64,000 bases of DNA, taken from the NCBI RefSeq assembly GCF_021390435.2, contig NZ_JAJVCN010000001.1, forward strand, positions 3,968,001-4,032,000, given 5' to 3'. The notes under the pieces are model-generated. The model made no database searches and was not told the origin of the DNA. It saw only the letters and a program-made list of their open reading frames with translations. This document shows positions 1 through 8,172 of the stretch, in pieces. This DNA comes from Kibdelosporangium philippinense (GTDB taxonomy: Bacteria; Actinomycetota; Actinomycetes; Mycobacteriales; Pseudonocardiaceae). Position 1 is the stretch's first letter. The number at the start of each line of letters is the position of its first letter. The position numbers were made by a program, and so were the translations under genes.

Positions 1-25
1 GGGACCGTTCGATACGCTTCATCCG

Positions 26-96
26 CGAAGTGCCTTCCCGTTCGAGAACCTGGACCCTAGACAAGTCCCAGTTTCCCTTACAGGGCAGGCACTTCG
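26..96. repeat. 10-bp inverted repeat pair of unknown role
   Basis: CGAAGTGCCT at 26-35 is repeated as its exact reverse complement AGGCACTTCG at 87-96, with 51 bases between them. It lies just upstream of the SMI1-like reading frame. The long spacer fits neither a classic terminator nor a simple operator. It could be the base of a structured leader or a chance pair. Confidence 0.3.
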
Positions 97-132
97 TTCT
101 ATCTACGGCTCGTGTCGCGGCTATCCGCGTGA

Positions 133-723
133 AACACCTGGGCTAGACTGCGCGCCACGTTCCGTCTGCACCGAGGGCGAGTCCTCTTCGGCCCGTTCAC
201 CGAAATCGACCCCGCCGAACTCAACGCACTCGAAACCGAGATCGGTCATCCGCTGCCAAGCGAGTATCGAGCGTTCATTCAAGAGGCCAACGGCGGCACC
301 ATGGCGTACGACGTCCTCGTGCCACCGGACAAAGGTGAGATCATCGGGTTCACCGAACTGTTCCACATCGGCCGGAACGAGCAAGGCGAGTACGGTTACG
401 GCACCCTCATTGGCGAGTACCGCAGGCGAAACAGCCTGTGGTTGAGCGAACACGTCTCGATGGAGCGGCTGTTGCCGATCGCGCGCGACGGTGGCAACGA
501 CATTTTGTTCCTCGATCTGGACGCGGCGAACGTGGTCGCCTTCGTCCATGGACTGCCCGAGTGGACAGGCCGCACCCAGCAGAACATCCTTGCCATTGTC
601 GGGGACACGTTCGACGCCTACCTCGACAGCCTCTTCATCAGCGACGAAACCACCGAGTTGAACTGGGAAGATGCGCAGGACGCGGGACCTGACGACCCCT
701 GGCGTCAGGCGGTCGAATACTGA
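133..723 (+). CDS. SMI1/KNR4-like protein, start unresolved
   Basis: The frame encodes an SMI1/KNR4-type domain: LPSEYRAFIQEANGG at the N-terminal part, then a mostly beta segment and a C-terminal helix ending IVGDTFDAYLDSLFI. Proteins of this family often act as immunity or accessory proteins to polymorphic toxins, or are of unknown function; nothing here fixes a role. Family similarity clearly extends upstream of the first ATG (301), back to about 205, so that ATG is too late. The frame opens after a TGA at 130-132 and holds no ATG or GTG before 301, only CTG at 148 and 166. Either a rare start is used or the 5' end is damaged. It is followed by fadD17 on the same strand, after a gap with its own operator, so they are probably separate units. 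Confidence 0.6.
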   Translation, partial: NTWARLRATFRLHRGRVLFGPFTEIDPAELNALETEIGHPLPSEYRAFIQEANGGTMAYDVLVPPDKGEIIGFTELFHIGRNEQGEYGYGTLIGEYRRRNSLWLSEHVSMERLLPIARDGGNDILFLDLDAANVVAFVHGLPEWTGRTQQNILAIVGDTFDAYLDSLFISDETTELNWEDAQDAGPDDPWRQAVEY

Positions 724-804
724 CTCGACGAGGGCGTGCCGGATTGGCGGACCCGCTCATGGGGGCCTCAGGACGGTTGAAACAACACCGAACGGTGGTA
801 GAAA

Positions 805-818
805 TAGAACGCGTTCTA
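805..818. promoter_or_regulatory. KstR-like operator upstream of fadD17
   Basis: TAGAACGCGTTCTA is a perfect 14-bp palindrome that matches the TnnAACnnGTTnnA consensus known for KstR, the TetR-family repressor of steroid catabolism. It ends 20 bases before the fadD17 start codon. Mycobacterial fadD17 belongs to the KstR regulon, which supports the call. The same consensus recurs at 25967 and 29804. Confidence 0.75.
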
Positions 819-837
819 CTTCCGTGGAGGTGCGTGG

Positions 838-2364
838 ATGGATGTCCCAACGGTCACCGATCTGCTGCTGGCCCGCGCCGAGGATCATGAGCAGGGCTTG
901 CGGTTCGAGGACGAGACGTACACCTGGGCTGAGCACGCCCACCTTTCGAGAAGCTATGCGGCGACACTCAAGGCGGACCTGAATTGGGACATACCGCCGC
1001 ACGTGGGCATTCTGGCCGACAACGTGCCCGCGTTCTCCTTCCTGCTCGGGGCTTGCGCGTTCTCCGGGGCCGTGTTGGTCGGGTTGAATTCGACCAGGCG
1101 CGGTGCGGCGCTGAAGCGGGATATCGAGCTTGCGGATTGTCAGTTCGTCCTCGCCGAGCCGACCTACCAGCCGTTGTTGGCGGGGCTCGGCATAGAAGTA
1201 TGCGACCTGGACGGCCTCGACAAAGGCAAGCCGGTCGATCCAGTCCCCGCGAAGTTCGACGACCTGCTGATGCTGATCTTCACCTCGGGGACGAGCGGGG
1301 ATCCAAAGGCGGTCCGGTGCACACACGGCAAAGTCGCGTACCCCGGCCGGATGCTTGCCGAGCGGTTCGGACTGTCCACCAAAGACACTGTTTACGTCTC
1401 GATGCCGATGTTCCACTCGAACGCCATCATGGCTGGTTGGGGTGTCGGGCTCGCCGCAGGTGCGAACATCGCGCTGCGGCGCAGGTTCTCCGCTTCGGGA
1501 TTCCTGCCCGATGTCCGGAAGTTCCAAGTGACCTATGCCAACTACGTCGGCAAGCCATTGTCCTATGTGGTCGCTACCCCGGCGGAACCTGACGACGCGG
1601 ACAACCCACTAAAGATTGTTTACGGCAACGAAGGCGCCACCGGCGACCTGAACGCGTTCGCGGAACGCTTCGGCTGCAAGGTGATTGACGCGTTCGGGTC
1701 CACTGAGGGCGGCATAGGTTTCTCACGTACCGACGACGCGCCACCCGGTTCCCTTGGCAGGCCGACCGAGGACGTAGCCATCCTTCATCCGGACACCGGC
1801 CGCCAATGCCCGCCTGCCGAGTTCGACGGAGAAGGCCGTGTGACCAACGGAGAAGAAGCGATCGGCGAGTTGGTCAACACGACAGGCGCGGGCTTTTTTG
1901 CCGGGTACTACCGGGATCCCGATGCTGACGCTGATCGTCTGAGGGGCGGGCAGTACCACACCGGTGACCTCGCATACGCCGACAAAGACGGGTACTACTA
2001 CTTCGTCGGACGACTCGGCGACTGGCTTCGGGTCGACGGCGAGAACCTTGGCACCGCGCCGATCGAGCGGATCCTGTTGCGCCACCCCAAGATCAGTGAA
2101 GTCGCCGTCTACGCCATCCCTGATCCGAAGGTCGGGGACCAGGTGATGGCGGCCATTGTCACCACGCTTGACGAACCTGCCGAGTTCGGCAGCTTCCTCG
2201 CCGAACAGCCCGACCTTGGGCCAAAACAGGTGCCCAGCTACGTCCGAATCATGCGGGAACTGCCGCAGACCGCCACGTTCAAGGTCATCAAGCGGCACCT
2301 GGCCGCCGAAGGCCTTGATTGCGATGACGTGATCTGGACGCGCAACGAATATGCAGGTTCCTGA
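838..2364 (+). CDS. fadD17: FadD17-type long-chain/steroid side-chain acyl-CoA ligase
   Basis: This is an AMP-forming acyl-CoA synthetase of 508 residues, close to the usual FadD17 length. It activates a carboxylic acid by ATP-dependent adenylation, then thioesterification with CoA. Visible motifs are the phosphate loop LIFTSGTSGDPKAV near residue 143, YGNEGATGD, the adenine-binding DAFGSTEGG near residue 285, and the hinge and C-terminal motifs YHTGDLAY, GRLGDWLRVDGEN and TFKVIKR. Sequence features such as YANYVGKPLSYV are typical of FadD17. In mycobacteria this protein sits in the cholesterol regulon and is linked to sterol side-chain degradation. ATG at 838 follows a good GGAGG site. The KstR-like palindrome just upstream predicts induction by sterol metabolites. 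Cholesterol oxidase, under a similar box, lies 23 kb away. Confidence 0.88.
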   Translation: MDVPTVTDLLLARAEDHEQGLRFEDETYTWAEHAHLSRSYAATLKADLNWDIPPHVGILADNVPAFSFLLGACAFSGAVLVGLNSTRRGAALKRDIELADCQFVLAEPTYQPLLAGLGIEVCDLDGLDKGKPVDPVPAKFDDLLMLIFTSGTSGDPKAVRCTHGKVAYPGRMLAERFGLSTKDTVYVSMPMFHSNAIMAGWGVGLAAGANIALRRRFSASGFLPDVRKFQVTYANYVGKPLSYVVATPAEPDDADNPLKIVYGNEGATGDLNAFAERFGCKVIDAFGSTEGGIGFSRTDDAPPGSLGRPTEDVAILHPDTGRQCPPAEFDGEGRVTNGEEAIGELVNTTGAGFFAGYYRDPDADADRLRGGQYHTGDLAYADKDGYYYFVGRLGDWLRVDGENLGTAPIERILLRHPKISEVAVYAIPDPKVGDQVMAAIVTTLDEPAEFGSFLAEQPDLGPKQVPSYVRIMRELPQTATFKVIKRHLAAEGLDCDDVIWTRNEYAGS

Positions 2365-2468
2365 ACGACCGCTCCGAGAAGGCTTCCGGTCTACGTAAAC
2401 TGCCAACCGTTTCGGTCAATGAAAAACCAACCACTCCTGCAAGGTTGTCACTACCGAACGGGGCAGCG

Positions 2469-3326
2469 ATGGAATGCGATATCGGCAGACGGACCTTCGT
2501 GTTAGGCCTAGTCGCCGTGGCCTCCACGATCGGGACCACGGCACACGCGCAACCGACCTTCACCAGGTCCGCTGGTGTCGCCGAGCTCGGCCAGTCACCG
2601 AAGGCGTTATGCCTGCTCGGCAGCAGCTGGGTTCTGGTCGACGAAGACGGCACCACCTATCCGACAACCGGACTCGAAGGCGCCACCGTCCTGGACGTGG
2701 CGACGGACGCCCGGGGCGTCCTCGCGGTGGGTTCGCGCCCGGCGCCGCCATTCACCGAGGCTACAGTCTGGCAGTCCGCTGACGGCCTGACCTGGCACGA
2801 GACGATGCGACTCACCGGCACGAACACCGAATTCACCGGCGTCGGGTTCGGCCCCGGCACCGCGATGGCGTTGGGCTCCGGGCTCACGGAAGAACGCGCG
2901 CCCACGCGAACGATCGCCGCACGTAGAACACCGCAAGGCTGGTCCGAAGTCCCCGTCACAGGCCTCGAACAGACCGCCGAACACGCCATCACCACGTTGT
3001 CCGGCAACCGTTCCGGATGGATCGCCGCCGCGGTCACCCAGGATGGCACGACGCTGTACCGATCCCCCGACGGTTCGGCGTGGAGCACGGTCGACGCAGG
3101 TCAGCTGGACGACACGGCCGTGCAAGGAATCCTGTTGGAAGACAACGCGATTCGCTGGGTCGCCAACGCGATCGGCGGGTCCGCGGCGATCACGGGCACA
3201 GTCGGCGCTGGTCGTCGACCGGTCGCCGTGCCGGAGAACGCGCAGCTTGTGGGTGCGGCGAGGAGCAGGCGCGGTCCGCTGTCCTATTGGCTTGTCGACG
3301 GCCGGCCCGTGACGGCAGGGATCTGA
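2469..3326 (+). CDS. Tat-exported protein with beta-propeller-like repeats, unknown function
   Basis: The N-terminus reads CDIGRRTFVLGLVAVAST, a twin-arginine plus hydrophobic stretch ending near AHA, so export by the Tat system is likely. The mature part contains repeated blade-like motifs (QSADGLTWHE, YRSPDGSAWSTV) seen in sialidase/BNR-type beta-propellers. No catalytic residues could be assigned. ATG at 2469 gives the best signal peptide; a TTG at 2445 in the same frame is an alternative. The stop at 3324-3326 is only three bases before the next start, so the two genes are probably co-translated and may act together at the cell wall. Confidence 0.6.
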   Translation: MECDIGRRTFVLGLVAVASTIGTTAHAQPTFTRSAGVAELGQSPKALCLLGSSWVLVDEDGTTYPTTGLEGATVLDVATDARGVLAVGSRPAPPFTEATVWQSADGLTWHETMRLTGTNTEFTGVGFGPGTAMALGSGLTEERAPTRTIAARRTPQGWSEVPVTGLEQTAEHAITTLSGNRSGWIAAAVTQDGTTLYRSPDGSAWSTVDAGQLDDTAVQGILLEDNAIRWVANAIGGSAAITGTVGAGRRPVAVPENAQLVGAARSRRGPLSYWLVDGRPVTAGI

Positions 3327-3329
3327 GCG

Positions 3330-3989
3330 ATGATCACATTCAGCAAGATCGACGGCACATCCGTGTACTACTGGCGGTCGAACCGACCGAACACAACTGC
3401 CCGCAACTGGCAATGCACGCAAGAATTCTACGACCGCCTGGTGCTGTGGATCCGCGATCTACGGTCGCTATCCAGCGCGTACGGCACCATTTCCTACGTC
3501 GTGTCCGCCGGTTTCTACGTGAACAAACCGGGTGAACACGGCGCCGGGACGGCTGCGGACATCGACCACATCCAGTGGAGCAGTGGCACGGTCTGCACGC
3601 CGCTCGACCGGCACCACGCATCGACCAATATAGCCCTGCGCAGGCGCTATCTGGCACTCGACGCTGTTACCCGACGCAGGTTCCGATACGTGCTGAACGG
3701 TTGGTACAACGCCGATCACGCAGACCACATCCATGCCGACTTCGGCGGTCTGCCAATCCGCCTCCTCACCGGCTCAGAAAGCGACACGAAGTTCATTCAG
3801 GCGGCCTGCAACAACTTCCGTAATGCCGGTCTCGCAATCGACGGCGCCTGGGGACCATTGACGCAATCCGCCTACAACTCGATGAAGTCCGCCCTAGGCG
3901 TGTCCGGCGACCCAACAAGCGGCGCGGCACCATATCAGCAACTGCTATCCGGAATAGCCCAGCACGGATTCGCCAACACCGCGATCTAG
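3330..3989 (+). CDS. Extensin/M15-like cell-wall domain protein
   Basis: The protein has 219 residues. The first ~145 resemble the extensin-like/M15 D-Ala-D-Ala peptidase fold: GEHGAGTAADID matches the H..G.A.D metal-binding block and DHADHIHADFGG the D..H.H block. The remaining ~70 residues (DGAWGPLTQSAYNSMKSALG) look like a peptidoglycan-binding-type helical repeat. A role in binding or trimming peptidoglycan is inferred. No signal peptide is visible: the protein starts MITFSKIDGTSVYYW directly, so it may be cytosolic, exported by another route, or phage/toxin related. It is coupled to the preceding exported beta-propeller-like gene, and the 3' end is followed at once by the GTGGACAC repeat element. 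Confidence 0.55.
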   Translation: MITFSKIDGTSVYYWRSNRPNTTARNWQCTQEFYDRLVLWIRDLRSLSSAYGTISYVVSAGFYVNKPGEHGAGTAADIDHIQWSSGTVCTPLDRHHASTNIALRRRYLALDAVTRRRFRYVLNGWYNADHADHIHADFGGLPIRLLTGSESDTKFIQAACNNFRNAGLAIDGAWGPLTQSAYNSMKSALGVSGDPTSGAAPYQQLLSGIAQHGFANTAI

Positions 3990-3998
3990 CCACACCCC

Positions 3999-4307
3999 CG
4001 CGTGTCCACCGGCTCCCACTCGCGTGTCCACCGGCTCCGTCATGGTGAGTTGAACCCGCGAGCGGCGCACAGCGAGTACCAGCCGCGCTGGAAGCGAGTC
4101 GAGCAGTTTGACACACCGTGACGGAACGGTGGACACGCGTCAAGGGCGGAGCAATGAAAGACGCCCTGAAGTGCAAGCCCCGAAGCGCAAAGAACCCCGC
4201 TGGAACAAGACACGCCCGCAAGCAACGTGCAACACGGTGTGCCGCAACGGTGGACACACCCTTCAGGAACGGTGGACACGGTGTGCCGGAACGGTGGACA
4301 CGCCGCG
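3999..4307 (+). repeat. Dispersed GGTGGACAC repeat element, copy A
   Basis: A ~310-bp segment that is closely similar over its whole length to 56221-56577. It opens with two GTGTCCACCGG units (4002, 4024), has a core starting CCGTCATGGTGAGTTGAACC, and then carries four GGTGGACAC units in opposite sense (4128, 4249, 4271, 4293). Short reading frames cross it, but frame is not kept between copies because small indels differ, so it is probably not a protein gene. It lies between the extensin-like gene and the stop codon of the IS-disrupted flavoprotein gene (4312). The function is unknown; it may be a REP-like element, a structured RNA or a non-autonomous mobile element. Confidence 0.75.
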
Positions 4308-4526
4308 TTCATTATTCAACGAGCTTGCCTACTGTGGATACTTCCCTCATCAATGAGGCGATCTCGGGCGGGACGGGCGGGATCGCCTCCCGCTCAATCC
4401 ACCCCGGACCCGACCACACCAGGTTGACCTGCAACTCGGGATCCATGTCCGGGTAGTCCGAACGGTTGTGGCATCTGTGCTTCCCCTCGTAGCGTGGAGA
4501 CCTGAACCAAGAGAGATGATCAGGTC

Positions 4527-4844
4527 GTGGGAGATAAGAGGCGCCGGTTTGATCCGGAGTTTCGGGCGGGTGCGGTGCGCATCGTGTCCGAGACCGGCAA
4601 GTCGGTGGCGCAGGTCGCACGGGATCTGGGGATCAGCGCGTACACCCTGCACAACTGGGTACAGGCCGACCGGCGCCAGACCGGGCAGCCCGCAGACGGG
4701 TTGAACGAGGCCGAGCGTGCGGAGTTGGCCCGGCTGCGGGCCGAACGAGCACAGTGGGCGAAGGAGAAGGCCGAGTTGGAGATGGAGCGTGATGTGCTCA
4801 AGCGCTCCGTGGTCCTGTGGGTGAAGGACGCGATGAACCAGTGA
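4527..4844 (+). CDS. IS3-family transposase OrfA
   Basis: 105 residues. The N-terminal helix-turn-helix (RRFDPEFRAGAVRIVSETG, then VAQVARDLGISAYTLHNWV) binds the IS ends. The C-terminal stretch AELARLRAERAQWAKEKAEL is a leucine-zipper-like coiled coil, ending DVLKRSVVLWVKD as in many IS3 OrfA proteins. GTG at 4527 is used. Its TGA (4842-4844) overlaps the GTG of orfB at 4841. IS3 elements normally make an OrfAB fusion by -1 frameshifting, and orfB is indeed in the -1 frame, but no A-rich slippery run is obvious here. Confidence 0.9.
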   Translation: MGDKRRRFDPEFRAGAVRIVSETGKSVAQVARDLGISAYTLHNWVQADRRQTGQPADGLNEAERAELARLRAERAQWAKEKAELEMERDVLKRSVVLWVKDAMNQ

Positions 4845-5752
4845 TCGTGGCGGAGTTCATCGCGTCCCAGAGGACCAAGCACGGTGTCCCGCATGCGATC
4901 GCCTGCCGGGCCTTGGAGGTCTCGCAGTCCTGGTTCTACAAGTGGATCAACCGCAAGCCCACTGCCCGTGATCAGCGGCGGGAGCAGTTGGATGAGCAGA
5001 TCAGGAGGTTGTTCACTGTTTCGGGTGAGACCTATGGCAGTCCCCGGATCACCCGTGACCTGCGGGAGGCCGGCTGGAAGGTCTCGGAGAACACCGTGGC
5101 GGCGCGGATGGTCGAGCTCGGTCTGGCCGGACGACCGCCGAAACGCCGGCGGTCGCTGACCCGGCCGGGGAAACGGCCAGTGGCTCGCGATCTGGTTCGG
5201 CGGAACTTCACCGCGGTGGCACCGGATGTGTTGTGGTGCGGGGATGTCACGCAGATCGACACCGATGAGGGGCCGCTGTATCTCGCGACCACTGAGGATC
5301 TGTTCTCCCGCCGGATGCTGGGTTACGCGATGTCCGCCCACCATGACGCGGCTGTGGTGGTGGCGTCGCTGCGGATGGCCGCGACCACCCGGGGCGGGGA
5401 CGTGGACGGGGTGATCTTCCATACCGACCGCGGATCGGAATACACCGCCGCAGCGACCGCGGCGGCCTGCCGGACGCTGGGTGTGGTGCAGTCGATGGGC
5501 CGGGTCGGGTCCGCATTGGACAACGCCGCGGCCGAGGCGTTCAACAGCACACTCAAGGTCGAATTCGTACACCGACACCGGTTCACTACCCGAGCTGAGG
5601 CGCGGATCAAGGTCGCGACCTGGATCGCGGACTTCTACAACACCACCCGCCGGCACAGCGCCAACGACGGCCTGGCCCCGATCCCGTTCGAGCATCAGAT
5701 GGCACACGCACGAGCAGTATCAGCGACGCAGGTCAGAACCGAAGTGGCATAA
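4841..5752 (+). CDS. IS3-family transposase OrfB (DDE catalytic subunit)
   Basis: About 303 residues. An N-terminal HTH_21-like region (HGVPHAIACRALEVSQSWFYKW) precedes the rve integrase core, with the catalytic triad at WCGDVTQID (Asp), FHTDRGSEYT (Asp) and NAAAEAFNSTLKVE (Glu). The C-terminus FYNTTRRHSANDGLAPIPFE is typical. The frame is open from 4817, which allows a -1 frameshift fusion with OrfA, but the GTG at 4841 overlapping orfA's stop (GTGA) gives the N-terminus expected for free-standing OrfB. No lesions are seen. Confidence 0.92.
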   Translation: MIVAEFIASQRTKHGVPHAIACRALEVSQSWFYKWINRKPTARDQRREQLDEQIRRLFTVSGETYGSPRITRDLREAGWKVSENTVAARMVELGLAGRPPKRRRSLTRPGKRPVARDLVRRNFTAVAPDVLWCGDVTQIDTDEGPLYLATTEDLFSRRMLGYAMSAHHDAAVVVASLRMAATTRGGDVDGVIFHTDRGSEYTAAATAAACRTLGVVQSMGRVGSALDNAAAEAFNSTLKVEFVHRHRFTTRAEARIKVATWIADFYNTTRRHSANDGLAPIPFEHQMAHARAVSATQVRTEVA

Positions 5753-7347
5753 ACCGTCTCCACGATCTGAGGGGATTGACAATCCCCTGGTTTCACGACG
5801 TTCGAGCGCGGCCTCCAAGGTCGCACGGGCCGCGAGCGCCGATGACTTCAGGTCGAAGGCATGCGCGAGGTCCTGGAAACCTGCGAGGTCCGGGTGCACG
5901 CCGACGTTGTTCATCCGTTCCTCGATCTCGTCGAGTTCGGACAGTCCTTTGAGGAGACCCGCTTCATCTCGGACCACCCCCGCGTGCTCGGTCATCGTGT
6001 TGCGCAAGGCCCGCTGCAGTGCGCGAACGTTTTCCTGGCCGTCAGCCGCGAGCAGGGCGTCTACTTCGGCCCGGGCTTCGCCGAGCACGACCCGCGACCG
6101 GCGCTGGGCTGCCAGTTCCGCTGAGTAGCGGGCGGCGATCTCGCCGACGATCCTGCCGTACACCAGCAGCTCGATCAGGGAGTTGCCACCAAGCCGGTTG
6201 GCGCCGTGCAATCCGCTGGCGGCCTCACCGATCGCGTACAGCCCATCGACGCCGGTCGAGTGATCCTCCGGCTGTACCCACACTCCGCCCATCGAGTAGT
6301 GGGCCGTCGGCGCTACTTCCATTGGCTCACGGGTGATACCGCGCATCTGCAACTCGAGCAGTGTCTGGTACACCCGCGGCAACCGTCGCATGATCGTCTC
6401 GCGCGGCAGGTGCGACACATCCAGCCAGACGCCGCCATCAGGCGTGCCGCGTCCTTCCTTGATCTCGGTATAAGCGGCCAGCGCAACCCTGTCGCGGGTG
6501 GACAATTCCATGCGTGCCGGGTCGTAATTGGACATGAACCGCTCGCCCAAACCGTTACGCAGGATGCCGCCTTCGCCGCGCGCGGCCTCGGAGACGAGTG
6601 TCCCGGCGGCGTCTTCCGGTGCGATCAGGCCAGACGGGTGGAACTGTACGAGTTCGGGATCACGGATTCGGCCACCGGCCATCACCGCGAGCCGGAAGGA
6701 GTCTCCCGTGTTCTCGTCACGGCGGGAGGACGTGCGCCGCCAGATCCGGGTATGCCCGCCAGCGGCGAGAATCACCACGTCGGCGTGGAACACGTATCGC
6801 GTGCCGTTTTCCAGGTCGAAGCCGTACGCACCGAAGACAACATTGTCACGCACCAGGATTTGGGTGATGTAGCACGTGTCGTGCATGGGAACATTCAGCT
6901 GTGTTGCCCGGTTCACCAGTGTCCGCTGGATTTCCAGACCCGTGTAGTCACCGGCGAACGACGTCCGCCGGAACGTGTGCGCACCGAAGAACCGCTGCGA
7001 TATCCGGCCGTCTTCCTCACGTGCGAACGGCATTCCCCATCGCTCAAGGTCAGCGATGCCACGCGGGGCGTTCTCGGCCACGATCCGGACGGTATCCGGA
7101 TTCGCGAGCAGGTAGCTCTCTTTGATGGTGTCGGCGGCGTGCTGCTGCCAGGTATCCTCCTCGTCCATTGTGGCCAGTGCGGCGTTGATCCCGCCAGCGG
7201 CCAACGTTGTGTGCGCATCAGCCTTCGCCCGCTTGCCAACCACACGAACGTCCACACCACGCTCGGCCAGCTCGATGGCGGCCCGCAAACCCGCGCCGCC
7301 GCTGCCGATCACCAGGACGGAGGTCGCGATCTGGTGCTCTGTATTGT

Positions 7348-8106
7348 TCATGACCGCACCTGCGCATCGAATGCGAGCCAATCCCCGAGACTGATCACCC
7401 CGAATTGGGCGCCTTGACGCGGAAGTAGCGTGTCGTAGTGCATGTGCGCACCGAAGTAGCGTGCATCGGAATCCTGCACGACCGCACGGGAGTCATTGCG
7501 AGCAACCAACACCTTGCGGACCCATTCGTCCAATCCGAACTTGTCCGGACCGGCGATCTCCAGCCGCCCGCCAAGCGGCTTGCCCACGGCCGCACGCCCG
7601 ACGGCCGCAGCGACATCGTCAGCCGCCATCGGCTGCACACCCGCACCGGGCAACCGGACCACGCCATCCTTTGTGGACATGTCGGCGATCCCGACGGCGA
7701 ATTCGAAGAACTGGGTGGCGTGCACGATGGAGTAGTGCAGGCCGGATGCCATGATCAGGTCTTCCTGCGCCGCCTTCGCCCTGAAGTACCCGATCTCCGG
7801 ATGCCGGCTGGAGCCGACGACCGACAGCGCGACGTAGTGGCCGATGCCTTCTTCCTGCGCGGCGTCGATCAGGTTCCCTGTGGACGTCCGGAAGAACGTC
7901 ATCACGTCGTCGTCGGCGAACGACGGCGAGTTCGAGACGTCGACCAGCACGTCGGCGCCCCGCAGTGCCGCTTTGAGGCCTTCGCCGGTGAGGGTGTCCA
8001 CACCGGTCGCCGGTGCGGCCGCGACGGCGTTGTGGCCGTGGTCACCCAGCCGGCCGACCAGTTTGGAGCCGATCAGGCCGGTGCCACCGATGACAACTAT
8101 CTTCAT
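7348..8106 (-). CDS. NAD(P)-binding atypical SDR (NmrA/NAD-dependent epimerase-like)
   Basis: 252 residues. The N-terminal MKIVVIGGTGLIGSKLV is the GGTGxxG dinucleotide-binding loop of atypical short-chain reductases. YFRAKAAQEDLI is the region where classical family members have YxxxK, with the Tyr four residues before the Lys-containing helix altered. The C-terminal half (GPDKFGLDEWV) fits the NmrA/HSCARG-like group. The substrate is unknown. ATG at 8106 follows GGAGGG. It overlaps the disrupted flavoprotein gene by four bases (ATGA), so the two were translated as a pair. A palindromic site just upstream (8120-8149) suggests local repression. Confidence 0.75.
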   Translation of the reverse strand: MKIVVIGGTGLIGSKLVGRLGDHGHNAVAAAPATGVDTLTGEGLKAALRGADVLVDVSNSPSFADDDVMTFFRTSTGNLIDAAQEEGIGHYVALSVVGSSRHPEIGYFRAKAAQEDLIMASGLHYSIVHATQFFEFAVGIADMSTKDGVVRLPGAGVQPMAADDVAAAVGRAAVGKPLGGRLEIAGPDKFGLDEWVRKVLVARNDSRAVVQDSDARYFGAHMHYDTLLPRQGAQFGVISLGDWLAFDAQVRS

Positions 8107-8119
8107 GGAGCTGCCCTCC

Positions 8120-8149
8120 GTGTCTTGTCTCAGTCACTGACTAAGACAC
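8120..8149. promoter_or_regulatory. Palindromic operator candidate
   Basis: Outer arms GTGTCTT (8120-8126) and AAGACAC (8143-8149) enclose an inner palindrome TCAGTCACTGA (8130-8140), both centred at about 8135. This is the size and shape of a TetR-type operator. It lies 14 bases before the SDR start codon, so it probably overlaps the promoter. The cognate regulator is not identifiable in the window. Confidence 0.5.
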
Positions 8150-8172
8150 CGCAGCTCGCCGAAATGTGACAA

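Larger units (their letters stand above)
4476..5781 (+). mobile_element. IS3-family insertion sequence, 1306 bp
   Basis: The ends are 26-bp imperfect inverted repeats (20 of 26 match), beginning TGTGCTTCCCCTCGTAG and TGTCAATCCCCTCAGAT and sharing CGTGGAGAC inside. The flanking ATC at 4473-4475 and 5782-5784 is a 3-bp target duplication, normal for IS3. It carries orfA and orfB. It is inserted in opposite orientation into the flavoprotein gene. Both transposase frames are open and the ends are intact, so it may still be mobile and the insertion may be recent. Confidence 0.93.
4312..7351 (-). pseudogene. FAD-dependent fumarate reductase/L-aspartate oxidase-type flavoprotein, split by IS3
   Basis: The 5' part (7351 to 5782) encodes an FAD-binding N-terminus (VLVIGSGGAGLRAAIELAERG), the substrate-domain motifs HPSGL, EAARGEGG and HYSMGGVWV, and the FAD motif GLHGANRLGGNSL, ending ERRETRG. 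The missing C-terminus is on the far side of the IS3 element (4475 to 4312): CHNRSDYPDMDPELQVNLVW to STVGKLVE and a TAA. Removing the element and one ATC duplicate joins the halves in frame as RRETRGCHNRSD, giving 576 residues, so the insertion is the only lesion. As it stands, translation would run into the IS and stop at 5720 with ~24 foreign residues. ATG at 7351 overlaps the upstream gene's stop (ATGA). The original oxidised or reduced substrate is unknown: the fold serves succinate, fumarate and aspartate. Confidence 0.9.

Noticed and set aside
3999..4307. GGTGGACAC units as a CRISPR array
   Set aside because: Units are 9 bases, occur in both orientations, and spacing is irregular and conserved between two copies; no cas genes are present.
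4118..4456. A 112-codon frame across repeat copy A as a gene
   Set aside because: The equivalent frame in copy B is broken by different indels after ~25 codons, so it is not maintained as a protein.
4817..4844. The orfA/orfB frame change as damage to the IS3 element
   Set aside because: A -1 relation between the frames is normal for IS3, and a GTGA overlap offers reinitiation; both domains are intact.
6206..7417. A 403-codon plus-strand frame opposite the flavoprotein gene
   Set aside because: Antisense shadow: no ribosome-binding site or domain, while the minus-strand frame carries a full FAD-enzyme sequence.
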